The position numbers were made by a program, and so were the translations under genes. The notes beneath the pieces are model-generated. The model worked only from the letters and a program-made list of their open reading frames with translations, did no database searches and was not told the origin of the DNA. From assembly GCF_047495875.1 (NCBI RefSeq), contig NC_092459.1, forward strand, positions 7,382,965 to 7,446,964: a stretch of 64,000 nt of DNA, read 5' to 3'. Every line of letters starts with the position of its first letter. Positions within the stretch are counted from its first letter, which is position 1. The DNA comes from Pithys albifrons albifrons (Eukaryota > Chordata > Aves > Passeriformes > Thamnophilidae). Shown here piece after piece: positions 1 to 12,453 of this stretch.

Positions 1-3000
1 ATTTTTCTTTGGATAACTTAAAACTGGACTGTAGCTTTTGAGACAGAGACTTATAGATCAGAAATTGAAATGGTGCAGAAAAATAACAAATCCAAGTGAA
101 ATGTCTGGAAACAACTGGGATGCTTTATTTCCACTGTTCCCACACTGCCACAGTGGCTGGGTGCCCCACAGGCTCTCTTATTTGGATTTCTAAATATAAT
201 TTCCCCTGGTGCAGCTAAATCCAGAAGTGCACCAGGAGAGGGAAGAGTGGCATTTACAGATTCATCAATGCAAGACTCCTGGGGGGAATGTGAGTTCGCT
301 GTGGATATCCCTCCCTTGCCAGTGGCCAGAGCAATTCCTGGCAGACAGGGCCTGGAGTCCAGGGCAGAGGGCAGAATGCAAAGTGCTCAAACCAAATAAA
401 ACAACTACAAAAGGAACAGAGTTGTCTGTGACAGTATTTGGTAATTTTTGTGTCCTGGGAGGCTGGGGCTGATGATGGCTTGTGCCAGTACCATGACAGC
501 TCTGATGAAGAGATACCCATAGGGCAGAGCCATCTGGTACAGCCAAAGCCTGGCTTCTGCTCTCTGGAGACCAGGGCCACCTCCTCAGCCTCCAGTCTGT
601 CCATCTCCCACCTCTGAACCAGGAAGGACATGGTCTTGCTAATGCAATCAAGAGACAGAAACATTTCCTGCAAGCCACAGCAATCCCTGACCTTTTTTTT
701 AAAAAAAAACAAAACAACTTCTTGTGTTTCCACTGCTGGAGGAAGCCAGAGCCGTCTGTTTGGCCACAAACAGGCTTCCCACGAGCAGATGTGCTCAGAG
801 CATCCACCCACACAGCTCCAAAAGGACGGGCCTTGGGAGGGAGAAGGCAGCTTGGTCTCCACAAACTCTTTTCACACAGATCAATGAACACTTGCTGAAC
901 AGAAATGCCTTTTCATCCTCAGCAGCTGAGGCCATGCTCCAGCCCATGACCCATCCCCTCCCAGCCATACAGGAAGGGAACCTGGGATTTATGATAAAAG
1001 ACTCCTTTCCCTTTGGTGCTTCTCCCTGTGGCACCACAAAGCTTGAGAACATAGCAATTTCAAAAGATTTAAAAGCAGGTCCCTGCTTCTGTTTTTGCAG
1101 CACTATCTCAGCCCTGTGAATTTTGGTGTCTGCTGCACATGGTGTGAATTGTCCTCCACAGACAGCATGGGGAATTAAGCAAACAATCCCCAGCTCCAGA
1201 GGTAATATGGTGAATAACTCCATACAATTTACATGGAAATGGTTTTCAGTGGAAAACACAGCTCCAGTTCTGCTGCCAGCACGGTGATGAGTGCATCTTC
1301 CATGCACCGTGTGGTGGGGCTCGGTATGTGCCCTGACAGAGTGTTCATCTGCTGAGGTCCACTTTGTTCCCATGGGCAGATTGTACATTTAATTGATTGT
1401 ACTGTGCACAGTTCATTCCCTGCTGATTGTACATGCTGATACCCACCTTGATAGGACTATTAAAGTGTTTGAATATTTTCCTAGGCACGTGCTAAGAAAA
1501 AAATCAGGTGCTGGCCTCCCTGGATCCTGTGGGTAACACTTCCTTCCCCTGAGCTTCAGAGATAACGTCTCAGCACTGTCAGAGCTATATGTCACTTATT
1601 TTCTCCACAAGATATTTTTTCTCAATGTGAAATGGTCACATTTCCGTTACCCCCTTGGTTATTCAAACTGCTCACCCTTGTTGCAAGTTTCTATATTTTG
1701 CAATGAGTTTGCAAAATGGTTGCTCTGCTTTTGCTCTAGAGCTCTCTGCTACTGTGATAAAATTGTACAAGATAAGTAGTGAGAGAGGAAGCTGCAAGAA
1801 ACAGTCATGATTTTACACACACAGCCACCACTTTTGTATGAATTAGAATGAAATTTAATAGTTGCGAGATCACACAGAATTTTACAAGTACTATTAATTA
1901 AGGAGTGATTTTATACCAAAGCATGGACAAGAAATGCAGCCACAGGTGGAACTAAAAAAATGGCATATCAGAAGAGACTGGGCCTGTTCCTAGGCTATTC
2001 AGTATCTCCATAGCTATCCAGTTGAGCTACTCAGACAGGCAAAATGTTATCTTTGTGGAAAGTTTCTTAATAGACACTCAAACAGTGACAAAAAGAAACA
2101 AAGATATCATCATCAGTGAGCTTGTTCTAAAAATAAAACCAGCATGAGTGTGGGGAAAGCAGACTCTGAAGCACCACAGGCAAAACCAGGACTACACAGG
2201 GGTCCTTGGAGGACCCTGGGTTTGGGGGGAAAAAAGTTATCACAGCAATAAAAGACCATAAGTGAAGAATTTAATGCTGATTATGTACATCATGTAACTA
2301 CATTCAGTCTCACCCCTGCTGTGAAACAAGAGTCACAGAGCTGACAGAGAAAACAACAGAAAGACAATAGGGGAAGAGGCAGAGTAGCTTCACAAAACCC
2401 ACAGCTGCTTTACAGGCTCCCTGCATGACTCAGTCACATGTGAAGCCCTTAATCCATCCTTCTGGGGAGAAATTAAGATTGTCACATCACTACACCACCC
2501 AATCCCAGGCACTGTCTGCTGTCCCACTCGGCACAGCATGCACCAACACTCAGAGTGCCAGCCATGCAGCCACCTCTGCCAAGGGTGCAGGCTGATGTCC
2601 TGTGTCTGCAACTGCTATCACATCATGCAGCTCTTCTGCCAGCCAGGACCCACAGCATATGCACAACACAGAACCATTATTCTTAGTGGTGGCATGGTTT
2701 TCTCCCCAAAATTAGATTCTTATTGATTATGATAACTAAAACAGCTTCACCAGGGAACGACTTTGGCATTTGGGCTGTTACAGCACTATTACTTGTCTGA
2801 AAATTAATGGCATCCTTGGCTTTGCTTTCCAGATGGACAATATAAGCATCTTTAGGCTCCTCTGAAGCTCCCTCCTGCTGCTGGCTGTTTGCAGCTGTGT
2901 TGAGTGCAGCCCTGGCAGGCTGGGGCTTGGCAGCCAACTGGAACAGGGAGAGAAAAGTTTCTGAGTTTCAACTTGTGTTAAAATGTTTGTTTCATACAGA

Positions 3001-4439
3001 GCTGATATTCTTTTATAATATATACACATGCTGCTGCTAAAACTTTAATGGTCATAATTACAGCTCTTTGAAAATTCTAATTATATGGATTATTAGGAAA
3101 TAAGAGCTTGGATAAGATCAGGGGATTTGGATGGGCTGTCAGTGACGCAACCTCTGCACTTCTAACTCCCTGTAAATTAATAATTTTCCATGGTTTATGT
3201 ATACATTCCATGAAACACTACAGGCAATGTGTTTCATGAGGCCTATTTCACATCCTGCCTTGCTCAGTCACTCTGTTCTGGCCCTGTGCCTCCCCAAGAA
3301 TGTAGCTGCCACTTGTCAAAGACCTACTGCTTGTACCTCCTTATGGAGAAAACTGTAAGTTCCAACCAGCCCCCCTAGTCCTCACATACTTGTTCAAGCT
3401 CGTAATCATGAGGTTTACTGCTTACTCTGATCTCATATGAATAAGGTATAATTTCTCTTTTAAAATATCCACCATGAGGACTTTTCTGATAGATGATTTA
3501 CACGTTTATGTTTTACTGTTTTCAGATTTTATGTGTTTTGTAATCGGCTCTGGGTGATAGCAAGAGCCAGAGCTGCAAAGGAACGAAGCTACAAATCCAG
3601 CACAAATCCAGTCTTGTTCATTGACATTTGCCTTAAATGGGTTATTACTCTTCCTCTTGGACATTATGGGATGAAACCAGGAATTGAATTATTGAATACT
3701 CTGAGAAATCAGCTTGCCAGTTTTTAGACTTATTATAGTACTTAGTCTACAATGATAATCTGCTGCTAATCAAATTTCTGACACCATGTATTAGCAGTTG
3801 TGCTCAGGTTGGGGCAGCATAGACCAAATTTTACCTATTTGACGCCCTTTTTACGCATGTATTTATCCCTCAAGTAGATTGAGCCCTACAACTGCATCAA
3901 TTTTCTTTTTCAAATGGTCAAAATGTACTGTAAATGGAGACAATACAGCTTTTAGGTAAAGTCTTCCAGCCGATGCTCAGAAACTGCAGACTGCCATTTC
4001 TTTTTCTGCATGTAAAAATTAGCTAATACGCAGGTATTTTGCAAAAACTCAGTGTGGAGCTGAGTGACAAAGCTGTGCAGCATCACTGCTGCTTCCAGAT
4101 CCCACCACTCATGTCAAGCCATCCCTACAAACTCGCCAATCCTCTCACTCTGTAGATGAGGTCTGGGGAGGTGAGAATGATGCTGTATTGCTTCATGCCT
4201 CAGGAGAGGGAAAATACCTCAACAGGACCCATTAGGGGCTACTGGTTCGACAGATGCACTCACTGCTCATGGACAGCAAGATCTGCTTGAGTGAAGTCTC
4301 TCTCCAACCTCTGGAGAGGCTCAGAACAGGAGACAAGGAGAAGAGACCTGTGTCAGACTACCTTCCATCCCTGCTGTCCATGCCTGGACAGCCACCCGAG
4401 TGGGAATCCATATTTGGAAACCTCTCCTTGACCTTCCCA
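1..4439. other. Unique intergenic or intronic DNA, no confident gene
   Basis: No repeat family or convincing gene is recognised here apart from the exon candidate listed separately near 2.8 kb. Frames of about 200 codons at 254-891 and 795-1388 on the minus strand overlap each other in different frames and overlap plus-strand frames. This is what a stop-poor, CAG/CTG-rich stretch produces by chance. Confidence 0.6.
2751..2937 (-). other. Weak internal coding-exon candidate
   Basis: On the minus strand a strong splice acceptor, a pyrimidine run ending TGTTCCAG, lies directly before base 2937. It opens into a frame without stops that runs past 2751. The encoded segment is rich in Ala, Gln, Glu and Lys, starts LAAKPQPARAAL and includes a stretch reading DAYIVHLESKAKDAINFQ, so its composition is protein-like. 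Two possible donors are visible: GTAATA after base 2793 (145-bp exon) and GTGAAG after base 2751 (187-bp exon). I do not recognise the protein, see no partner exon in the window and cannot exclude chance. If real, the gene runs leftward out of the window. Confidence 0.18.
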
Positions 4440-4780
4440 TCCTGTCAGAGCCCCCTGAGTGTAGGGGTGACAGTGTGTATGTCCTTGAAGGAACACAGTT
4501 TGGAGTGCACCCTTAAGGACCAGAGAGCTACCTGCAAAGTGTATGGTGCCTTGCAACCAATAGGGTGCTTCTATGTATGTTAGGTGAATTCGTTAACCAA
4601 CAGTGTCATGACATGTTGAATATAAGAGCATATAAAAAGGGTAGATTTAACTAAAAATAAACTCTCTTCGTTGTAAACCTTCTGATCAAGCCTTCTGATG
4701 CTGCTATGCCTGAGCTCTTCTGACTGTCATTAATGCAGTTCCCTTAACTCAAAAAGGGTGACCCCAATACCTGAGGTTTG
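4440..4780 (+). mobile_element. Possible retroviral-type LTR fragment
   Basis: A compact promoter/poly(A) arrangement is seen on the plus strand: CCAAT at 4557-4561, TATAAAA at 4631-4637 and AATAAA at 4656-4661, followed by a mixed tract that could be U5. This order and tight spacing is typical of avian endogenous-retrovirus LTRs. I could not find matching TG...CA termini with a target-site duplication, so the ends are nominal. It could instead be a chance cluster. No coding sequence is associated. Confidence 0.3.
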
Positions 4781-6184
4781 TCAGCTCCTACATACCAGCC
4801 AGAGCAGTCCCAGCTGATGGCATTCTTTATGCAGACACAAGTTACAGTGCTTAAGATAACTACTAAAATTTAGTTCAATTAAATTTCTGTGAAGACACAA
4901 AAAATTTCAGCCCATGAAACATTTTTCACTATTGTGCACAGAAGATTAGTTATATAGGTATTTTTCTACAATGTAAGAAACCTTAATGTATTTAAGAAGC
5001 TCATTCAGGACAGTCCTGGAAAGGAAGAAAGGCTGAGAGGCTGAGAGGTTATTGCAATTTCCCAAGCATGACACAAGAAGTTTCATATGGCCACAAAGTA
5101 AAAGTTGATGTCTGGGCCACTTGCCAGCACCATCACTGGTTGCTCATTCTTTGCAAAGGAAAAAGCCCATGAAAGGTCACCAATGCAAAAAAGAGGCTGA
5201 GTGAGGCAGGGAGAGCTGTGCATGGAACAGAGCATTCACCACGAAAACGCAGGATCAATAATCCTGTCTCTTGGGATATAAAATCAGATCAACTGTGCTG
5301 GCTCTCATCCCACATGGAGAGCAGACCCTGTCACTGCAGCCCTTCCAGAGTATGCTTTTAACTGATTGCAAGCATTTCAAAGATTTTCATTTGCAGAAAT
5401 ATTACATAAATAATTCTGGGATTTGAAATGCTCTTTGAAACTTTAAGAAGAAAAACTGAAAAATCCCCCACTTTCAGGGATTATCCAGTTTTTGTCCTTA
5501 CACAAAACACATCAAGAACATTTGGGATAAAGTTGATGGGGTTATTAAGAGTGACTATTTCTTTTTTAAATCTTTGTTATGATTATCAGTGATCAAATAC
5601 ATCACATCAGTATGGATAAATCAAGGTAAATGTGCAAGTTCAGCCTTCAAATAACATCAGCACAATTTTTTTTTTTCGATTCATGATGATAAATTTGATT
5701 CTACAGTTTTTAATTAGCTGGTCACCATTACACAGAAGTACTAGTGACAGAACTGGACAAGTAATAAACAGGGAATAATTTACTCAATTAATTCAGCCAT
5801 TTTTCTGTTTTCTTATTATTCATAGGGAGTTTTAATATTCTCATGTTTATGCCTTCCTTGAATGCGTTCATAAAATAAGCTCATCATATTATTATCTGCT
5901 TGTGGCTCCTGCCTTGATCCCACTGGAGCAAGACGCAGGATGTGTTCAGGGGTACAGAATAATCATAAGAGAAGAAAAGACTTGAAGATGAGGACCCCTT
6001 ATCTCAGAGAAAGGGTGATTAGAAGAAAAACAGTTGACATAAACAAAATAATACAAGAGTAAAATGCTGAAAAAGGCAGTTCATTTTCCTCTCATAATAC
6101 AAGAAAGAGGGGTATTCAATGAAATTGCAAGCCAGAAACTATACATTGTCAAAAAAAAAAAAAACCTTGAAAAATATTACAATG
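4781..6184. other. Unique AT-rich spacer
   Basis: No gene or recognised repeat is seen. There are short A and T runs only. Confidence 0.6.
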
Positions 6185-6345
6185 TTGGAATCTACTTCCC
6201 AAGACAGTACCAGTGCCAAAAGCTTAGCACAATTCAAAAGAGGATTAGACATTTATATGGATATGGGAAAAATGAATCTGAGAATGTGATTTTAAAAGCA
6301 ATACAACCCCTTTTGTTTCAGGGCATTGCCAAGTCTTGCATGGTC
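6185..6345 (+). mobile_element. Ancient CR1-like LINE tail, plus strand
   Basis: The stretch reads like the end of a LINE ORF2 and its 3' UTR: a segment around 6220-6262 (agcacaattcaaaagaggat, then gacatttatatgg), and near 6307 a phrase ccccttttgtttcagggcat. I recognise this wording from old CR1 lineages common in turtles and crocodilians. It is clearly different from the younger CR1 copies elsewhere in this window. It is strongly diverged, lacks the octamer tail and has no target-site duplication. The 97-codon frame covering it is a remnant or chance frame, not a gene. Confidence 0.5.
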
Positions 6346-9149
6346 AATTCCTTATAAGTGCTTGTATTTGAAATTCAGAGTATGAGCCTCTTGGTTTCAT
6401 GTGGTCTAAGGACACAGCTTATGTGGTATATTTCTGTTCCTTGCTGGGATGGGTAGAAATTCAAACTGGATGCACAGTTTATACTTGTAGTCTTGTCCAT
6501 TTAACTTTTACAGCATTATCTTCAGCAACATCATTTACCCTGGTGCTCTCAAGGGTGAGGATGGTAGCCAAGTCATGATCTGGACCACAGGCTCTATTTC
6601 AAGAGAACATTTCTGGAGGTCTATTTCCAATATGTGGTATCAGCTGTGGCTGCAGGGGAAGATAAAGCAAATTTCCATTTGCAAAGGATGAGGGAAAGAA
6701 GAGGGCTGGCAGCTAGAGATGCTCTGTGACTTTGCTAGGAGTAAAGGGCAGAACTTGGAAACGCGTGGAGAGAGATCAAGGAGCATCATCACCTCCCAGC
6801 CTTAGTCATCTCCCACCACTTAAGAGGAACCTTTCCCATTTCAGTACCTAAATGCTCTGGATGTCAATGCATTTAGTAATACCTTTTCTCATTTTTGATA
6901 CTCAGGATTTTACAGCAGCAAGAAAAACTGAAGTTTGTTTTTAGGTGGGGGAGCTGAAAATCTCTTTCAGATCCTGTTTCGTATAGATTTCAAACCTTTA
7001 GAAGTCAATATTCAGATTTTATACTTCAGATTCACTGCCTTTATGAAATTCTCCCATTCTTCTTCATAGCACCTGCAGGCTCTTTACGAGATGTAATTTG
7101 TAAAAAGGTAGTCATTTAATCAGCTTAGGCATTAAATAGGCTCTGACACAAGAGGCTGGACAATGCTTGCACAGTTCCAGTTCCCTCCAGACCTGCTATG
7201 AAAAATCATCTCATGCTCTGTAAAGAGAACAGTTATAGAAAGCACATCAGGTAAAATGGCCATGAATCTCCTGTGCTCCCTAATGAGACCCCCACTAATT
7301 AGAAAGGTGAGAGAAGGTTTTCCTGGAGCAGAGCCAGACTTGTGCCTCTGTCATCATTTCACAAGGTTACTTAGAGGTTTCCAGCACTGAGTTTCCATTT
7401 CTCCGGGGTTTTTTGGCCCTTGCTGCTAAGGTTGAACCCAGCCATATTCTGCTGATGACATTAAGTGATGTCATCCAAGGCCACGGCTCAGGATTACTCA
7501 GGGGAATTTTTCCTGTTCTGGTTTCACTATAAATAAGTAAAGGGCATTGCAGATGCCAGGGTCCTAATCATCTGGACTCCAAGCACAATTTTGACTAATC
7601 CATTTCTGTCTTGACCATTTTGTCTAATATATCCTGTCCTGTGCTGTTGTGTACCCACACACACTCCCTGAGCCCCATGTGCATCTGTGCCCTGTCCTGA
7701 GACTAAATGGCATAGTTTGGCCTTGACCACATTAGTAAACTCTCCTGACCTCCCAAACTGCGTGGCTACATACAGGCAATCGCAGGGTAATGGCCTCTTG
7801 TTGGCTCTTGACCCAAGCCTGAAGTCCCTGAGATGTTGCCGAGGAACCTTTGCCCAACAGTGGTTAGAATGAGGCAGATTCCTGGGAAAAAAATAGAAGA
7901 AATAACTGTAGAGGCTACTGCCTGTCTCTAATAGGCAAGTGGATACCATATAAAAAGAAGAAGTTTCACTTTAAAAGTTCCCATTTCCTCTGGGGCAAGG
8001 AGCACAGTTTGTTCTGCTTTGTTACTAAAAAAAAAAAGCAGAACTGACAAAATGATTTAGGAGACTGTGATTTCCCAGTCTGTTCATCACACCCTGTCCT
8101 GGCTGGTCCATCCCTTGTGAGGCTGTCTAACACTTGCTGTTGTTGCCTCTCAAATGCCATCCACCTGTGGGAACTGAAGAGCAAACCCATAATGTTAACC
8201 CAGCCTTTGACCAACACATAGAGCATCAAGTCACTGGCAGGGAGCAAATATCCTTTCTGCTAGCAAGAGATAACATTCATTTTCTCCATGAGCCTCTTGG
8301 TGCACAAACACTGTCTGTCTTAGAAGTCTCTCACAAAGGGCATCCTAGACAGTAATGAAGTTTCAGGTATATCCAAATAAATATCCCTCCTATAACTGTC
8401 AATCATCTCAGTTATGCCTAAATAGCACTAACAGAAAAGGAAAAGAAACAGAAATTTGCCATGTACCCCTTTTGTTTTTCTCTCTCTCTCTTTTTTTTTT
8501 TTCTGTTAAAGAGGATTCGTTACATCAGGTTTCCTTCTCTTTCCCTATATCAGTAATATCACTGCATTTTGTGGAGCACACACCTCTTTCTAGGTCACCT
8601 AGCAGGGTCAGAGAGCCAAACCACCCAGAGACCAGGGATACTTCTAGAAAGATGGCTAAAGGTTCTTGCTAAAATTGTGCAGTTGTGGTGACACCAAAAG
8701 CACAGGTTTCAGAAAAGGGAGAGACGCCTTGTGCCAAGTGCAGAAGGAGCCATCACAGTTCCTTCTATTAACTACCAAACCCCGGAAATCTAAATGCAGT
8801 GGGAAGAGAGGGGAAAAGCTCCTTTTCAGGTATCGCTGCTGTTTGCAGAGAAAGCTCTTAGTTATATTGTGGGATTGTGGCTCCCGCCACCACAAAAGCC
8901 CAGGACACTCTTAGCTCCTCTGCTGCCTCTCAGTGTCTCAGGCTACAGGGCAAGGTGCCTGCAGCACTGTGAAATTTTAAGAGTTCAGGCTGTTATAAGT
9001 CAATCAGTCTGGATGGGTACCCTTGGGTATGAGGTGCAACATTCTAAAAAATGAAAAATGCCAGGGCACCAGTCTGGGCATGGGAATTCAATTTTCTATT
9101 AGCAGGATTTTGGCCTAGATGTTCTAGTGCTCTCCCACACACTGCACAC
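6346..9149. other. Unique spacer with a small inverted-repeat site
   Basis: No gene is recognised. The stretch contains the inverted repeat at 7454-7475, a TC/T-rich run at about 8477-8503 and several chance frames of 60-140 codons that overlap on both strands. Confidence 0.6.
7454..7475. promoter_or_regulatory. Perfect 8-bp inverted repeat, possible bZIP-type site
   Basis: GATGACAT (7454-7461) and ATGTCATC (7468-7475) form perfect inverted arms around a 6-base spacer. Each arm holds a TGACAT half related to CRE/AP-1-like sites. There is no associated gene, so a regulatory role is only inferred. Confidence 0.25.
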
Positions 9150-10498
9150 AAGATAGCAAAAACTATGGATCATCATATGGAGCAGTTCATCCTGAGTGCA
9201 ATCAGACAGCACCTTCAGGGTGGACAAGGGATTAGACCCAGCCAGCATGGGTTTAGGAGGGGCAGGTCTTGTCTGACCAACCTGATCTCTTTTTACGATC
9301 AGGTGACCCATCTGGTGGATGAGGGGAAGGCTGTGGATGTGTCTATCTGGACTTCAGCAAGGCCTTTGACACTGTCTCCCATAATATACTCCTGGAAAAG
9401 CTGGTAGCCCATGGCTTGGACAAGTGTACCCTCTCCTGGAATAGGAGCTGGCTGGAGGGTCAGACCCAGAGAGTGCTGGTGAACGGAGCTGCATCCAGCT
9501 GGCGGCCAGTCACCAGTGGTGTTCCCCAGGGGTCTGTATTGGGTCCAGTCCTGTTTAACATCTTTATTGATGATTTAGATGAGGGGATTAAGTCCATCAT
9601 CAGCAAATTTGCTGATGACACCAAGTTGGGAGGGAGTGTCGACCTGCTGGAAGGCAGAAGGGCTCTGCAGAGGGATCTGGATAGACTTGAGAGATGGGCT
9701 GATTCCAATGGGATGAAGTTCAATAAGGCCAAGTGCCGGGTCCTGCACTTTGGCCACAACGACCCCCTGCAGCCCTACAGGCTGGGCACAGAGTGGCTGG
9801 AGAGCAGCCATGCAGAAAGGGACCTTGGAGTACTAATTGACAGGAAGCTCAACATGAGCCAACAGTGTGCCCAGGTGGCCAAGAAGGCCAATGGGATCCT
9901 GGCCTGTATCAAAAATAGCGTGGCCAACAGGACCAGGGCAGTGATCCTTCCCCTGTACTCTGCGTTGGTGAGGCCACACCTTGAGTACTGTGTTCAGTTC
10001 TGAGCCCCTCAGTTCAGAAAGGATATTGAGGTGCTGGAGCGAGTCCAGAGAAGAGCAACAAGGCTGGTGAAGGGACTGGAGCACAAGTCCTATGGGGAGA
10101 GGCTGAGGGAGCTGGGGTTGTTTAGTCTGGAGAAGAGGAGGCTCAGAGGTGACCTCATCACTGTCTAGAACTACCTGAAGGGAAGTTCTGGCCAGGTGGG
10201 GGTTGGTCTCTTCTCCCAGGCACTCTGCAATAGGACAAGGGGCCATAGGCTTAAGCTGTGCCAGGGGAAATTTAAGCTGAATATCAGAAAAAAATTCTTT
10301 CCAGAGAGAGTAATCAGGCATTGGAATGGGCTGCCCAGAGAGGTGGTGGATTCACCATCCCTGGAGATTTTTAAACGCAGATTGGCCGTGGCACTGAGTG
10401 CCATGATCTGGTAAAGGGACTGGAGTTGGACCAATGGTTGGACTCGATGATCTCGGAGGTCTTTTCCAACCCAATCAATTCTATGATTCTATGATTCC
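9150..10498 (+). mobile_element. CR1 LINE, 5'-truncated, nearly complete 3' half
   Basis: This is the best-preserved retrotransposon in the window. It begins abruptly inside the reverse-transcriptase region near 9150-9160 and runs through the rest of ORF2, a short 3' UTR and the CR1-type tail, where TTCTATGA-like octamers repeat at about 10478-10496. 5' truncation and an octamer tail instead of poly(A) are the known habits of CR1. No target-site duplication is evident. Lesions are few (see the ORF2 entry), so it is younger than the other CR1 fragments here. Confidence 0.95.
9155..10414 (+). pseudogene. CR1 ORF2 reverse-transcriptase remnant (non-functional)
   Basis: This is the C-terminal part of the CR1 ORF2 polyprotein, which in intact elements combines an endonuclease with a reverse transcriptase that copies CR1 RNA at the target site. 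The endonuclease and the N-terminal RT blocks are missing through 5' truncation. Visible RT signatures are the QHGFR...SCLTNL block (about 9240-9290), the VPQGSVLGP block (about 9521-9550) and the catalytic FADD at 9608-9619. The frame is read in phase from about 9155, shifts by one base near 9341 (one nucleotide missing before the [12 protein letters not shown] block), then continues to 10414. It is interrupted by in-frame stops at 10001-10003 (TGA where Trp is expected) and 10166-10168 (TAG). These three lesions and the truncation make it inactive. Identity as CR1 is very secure; the subfamily is not assigned. Confidence 0.93.
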
Positions 10499-12414
10499 CA
10501 AAAGCAGTCTGGATAGAGTCACAAAGCTCTGGAGGTGAGGAGAGGTCCATGGCATAGACCAGGGCAGCCAAGACAGCCTGACTCAGGGCAGATGACAGAC
10601 TCCAACAGGACTTGCTTCACTGGTGCTGATGCAGCCAAAGTGCCCTGGTACCAGGATTTACTTTCTCCTGCTCTTACTTTTAAAAATATGAGGCTGAGAA
10701 GGGAAAATGTTACTGTTCACCACTCAGAGTCTCTACTCACTGCCAATGACATCTGCTACAGCCCAGTGATCTGCTCTACTGTAACATTTGTATTTTGTTG
10801 CAGACAAATCATGCCCTGCTTGAATGGTGCCTACATTCAAAACACCTTACAGACACCTCCATTGGGTTACAGACACTGCTGTCACACCAACCTTAATGTA
10901 ACACCTGCAGGGATTAGAGGGAGGGCATCAGCAAAGAACCACCATCCTCAGATGTATCTACAGTCCACAATTTATTTCTTTCCCTTTTCTGTGAGCAGAG
11001 AAGTGCTGAGATTCTCAAAGGTTTGAAAAACATGCTTACACACCTTGGAGGAACTGGGCTTCAATTACTTTCTTCATCTGAATTGCTTTCATTTGCCTGA
11101 TTAGCTGCTGTAATGAAAGGGGAAAGAGATGCAGTCAGATATCTTCCCATCTCCTGCACTTCCCCAGACAATGGTAGCATCTCTGCTCATCACAGCTGGC
11201 ATTGCAACCTAGAAAATAGGATGGTGGGGAAAATGAAAGAGTTGATCACACACAAAAATGTGTGCAGGCAGACACACAAGAAGAGCAAACCCTAAAAAAC
11301 AACCTTTGGGAGGTTCATAGAGGAGCTTTGTTGTTCTTCAATTTGCTGTTAGAACTCAACATGTAAAACAAGAGGGTTTTTTCCTTTAATTTTCATTTTC
11401 ATTCATGAGTGTCTGCTCTACAGAGCCTAATTAAAGCTCCTCTGTTTCCAGATCTGTAAAAATATGCAACATGTATATAAATACTTTCTCTACAAGCTGA
11501 AAAGCCAAAATTATGTTATTCAATTCTACTTAAGAAACAAGCAAATTTTAAACCTGGAGCAGTCTCAGAGGTAACTTCCAACTATAAAACAAAGCAATGT
11601 GAAAACACAGCTTTGAGAAAACATAGCCCTGCTTCTCATTTAAACAGACATATTTATGGATGGTAAGATATAATGCACTTCAATCTCAGCTGAATAATTC
11701 ACCTCAAAGGTTTTGAGAGAGACACAAATCTGTTTTGAAAATACATTTCCTCCTGTAAGCATAAAACAATTTCAATTTACACCTTCCAAGTGTAACATCT
11801 TTTCTGAGTAGAAAAGCACATTAAAAGGTGAATGCAGAAGTCTGCAAACTTGCAACATTCTTTCCCAAGATATGTTTCTTGTGCCCTAATAAACATAAAT
11901 AAAACATGGCAGAATCTAAGAAAATTAAGAGCTAGGCAGAAATGTAGAGAAAGGTCTGAGAGCAACAGAACACAATATTAAGCATTGTTTATATATAAAA
12001 GTGGGCTTTGGGAGGGTTTAGTGCTTTGCAGTGTAATGTGCTTAAGTAATTCAGTCCAAAGAGGAGAAGAATTTAGGCTACTGGCTTCTCTTGCCAGGAA
12101 GAGAAATCTTTCTCTTTTCTTTTTATGTCAGAAAAAATATATTACTGACATCAAGGCATCACCCCGAAAGATGACCCAGCTTATAGAACCTGCTCTGGGC
12201 ACCTTTTGCCTTCCAAGTTTTTACTGCCTTTCCCTGCAGTACTGTGTGCAGCACCAGGAAAAGCAGATCCCCTTCACTATCTGAGAACAGTTAGATTTAC
12301 ATTTGAGTTGAGATCCATTTTCACTTTCCTGTGACATTTAGTTCTCTTTCCCTGCCTGGTTTCCATGTATTTTAGAAGCAGTAAGCACTGAATTTCAAAG
12401 CAAGTAGTGGTGGT

Positions 12415-12453
12415 GGGGGGGGCTTCCTGGGAAGAGGGTTCCACAGGGCTGGG
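12415..12453 (+). other. Canonical G-quadruplex motif
   Basis: G-runs at 12415-12422 (8 G), 12429-12431, 12436-12438, 12446-12448 and 12451-12453 are separated by loops of 6, 4, 7 and 2 bases. This satisfies the usual G3+N1-7 rule with five runs. Formation in vivo is inferred only. Confidence 0.5.

Noticed and set aside
254..1388. Three minus-strand open frames of about 200 codons each (254-862, 265-891, 795-1388)
   Set aside because: They overlap one another in different frames and overlap plus-strand frames. There is no domain, signal or splice logic. Low stop density from CAG/CTG-rich sequence explains them.
9460..10321. Minus-strand frames of 78-162 codons
   Set aside because: They are antisense shadows of the CR1 ORF2 remnant on the plus strand.
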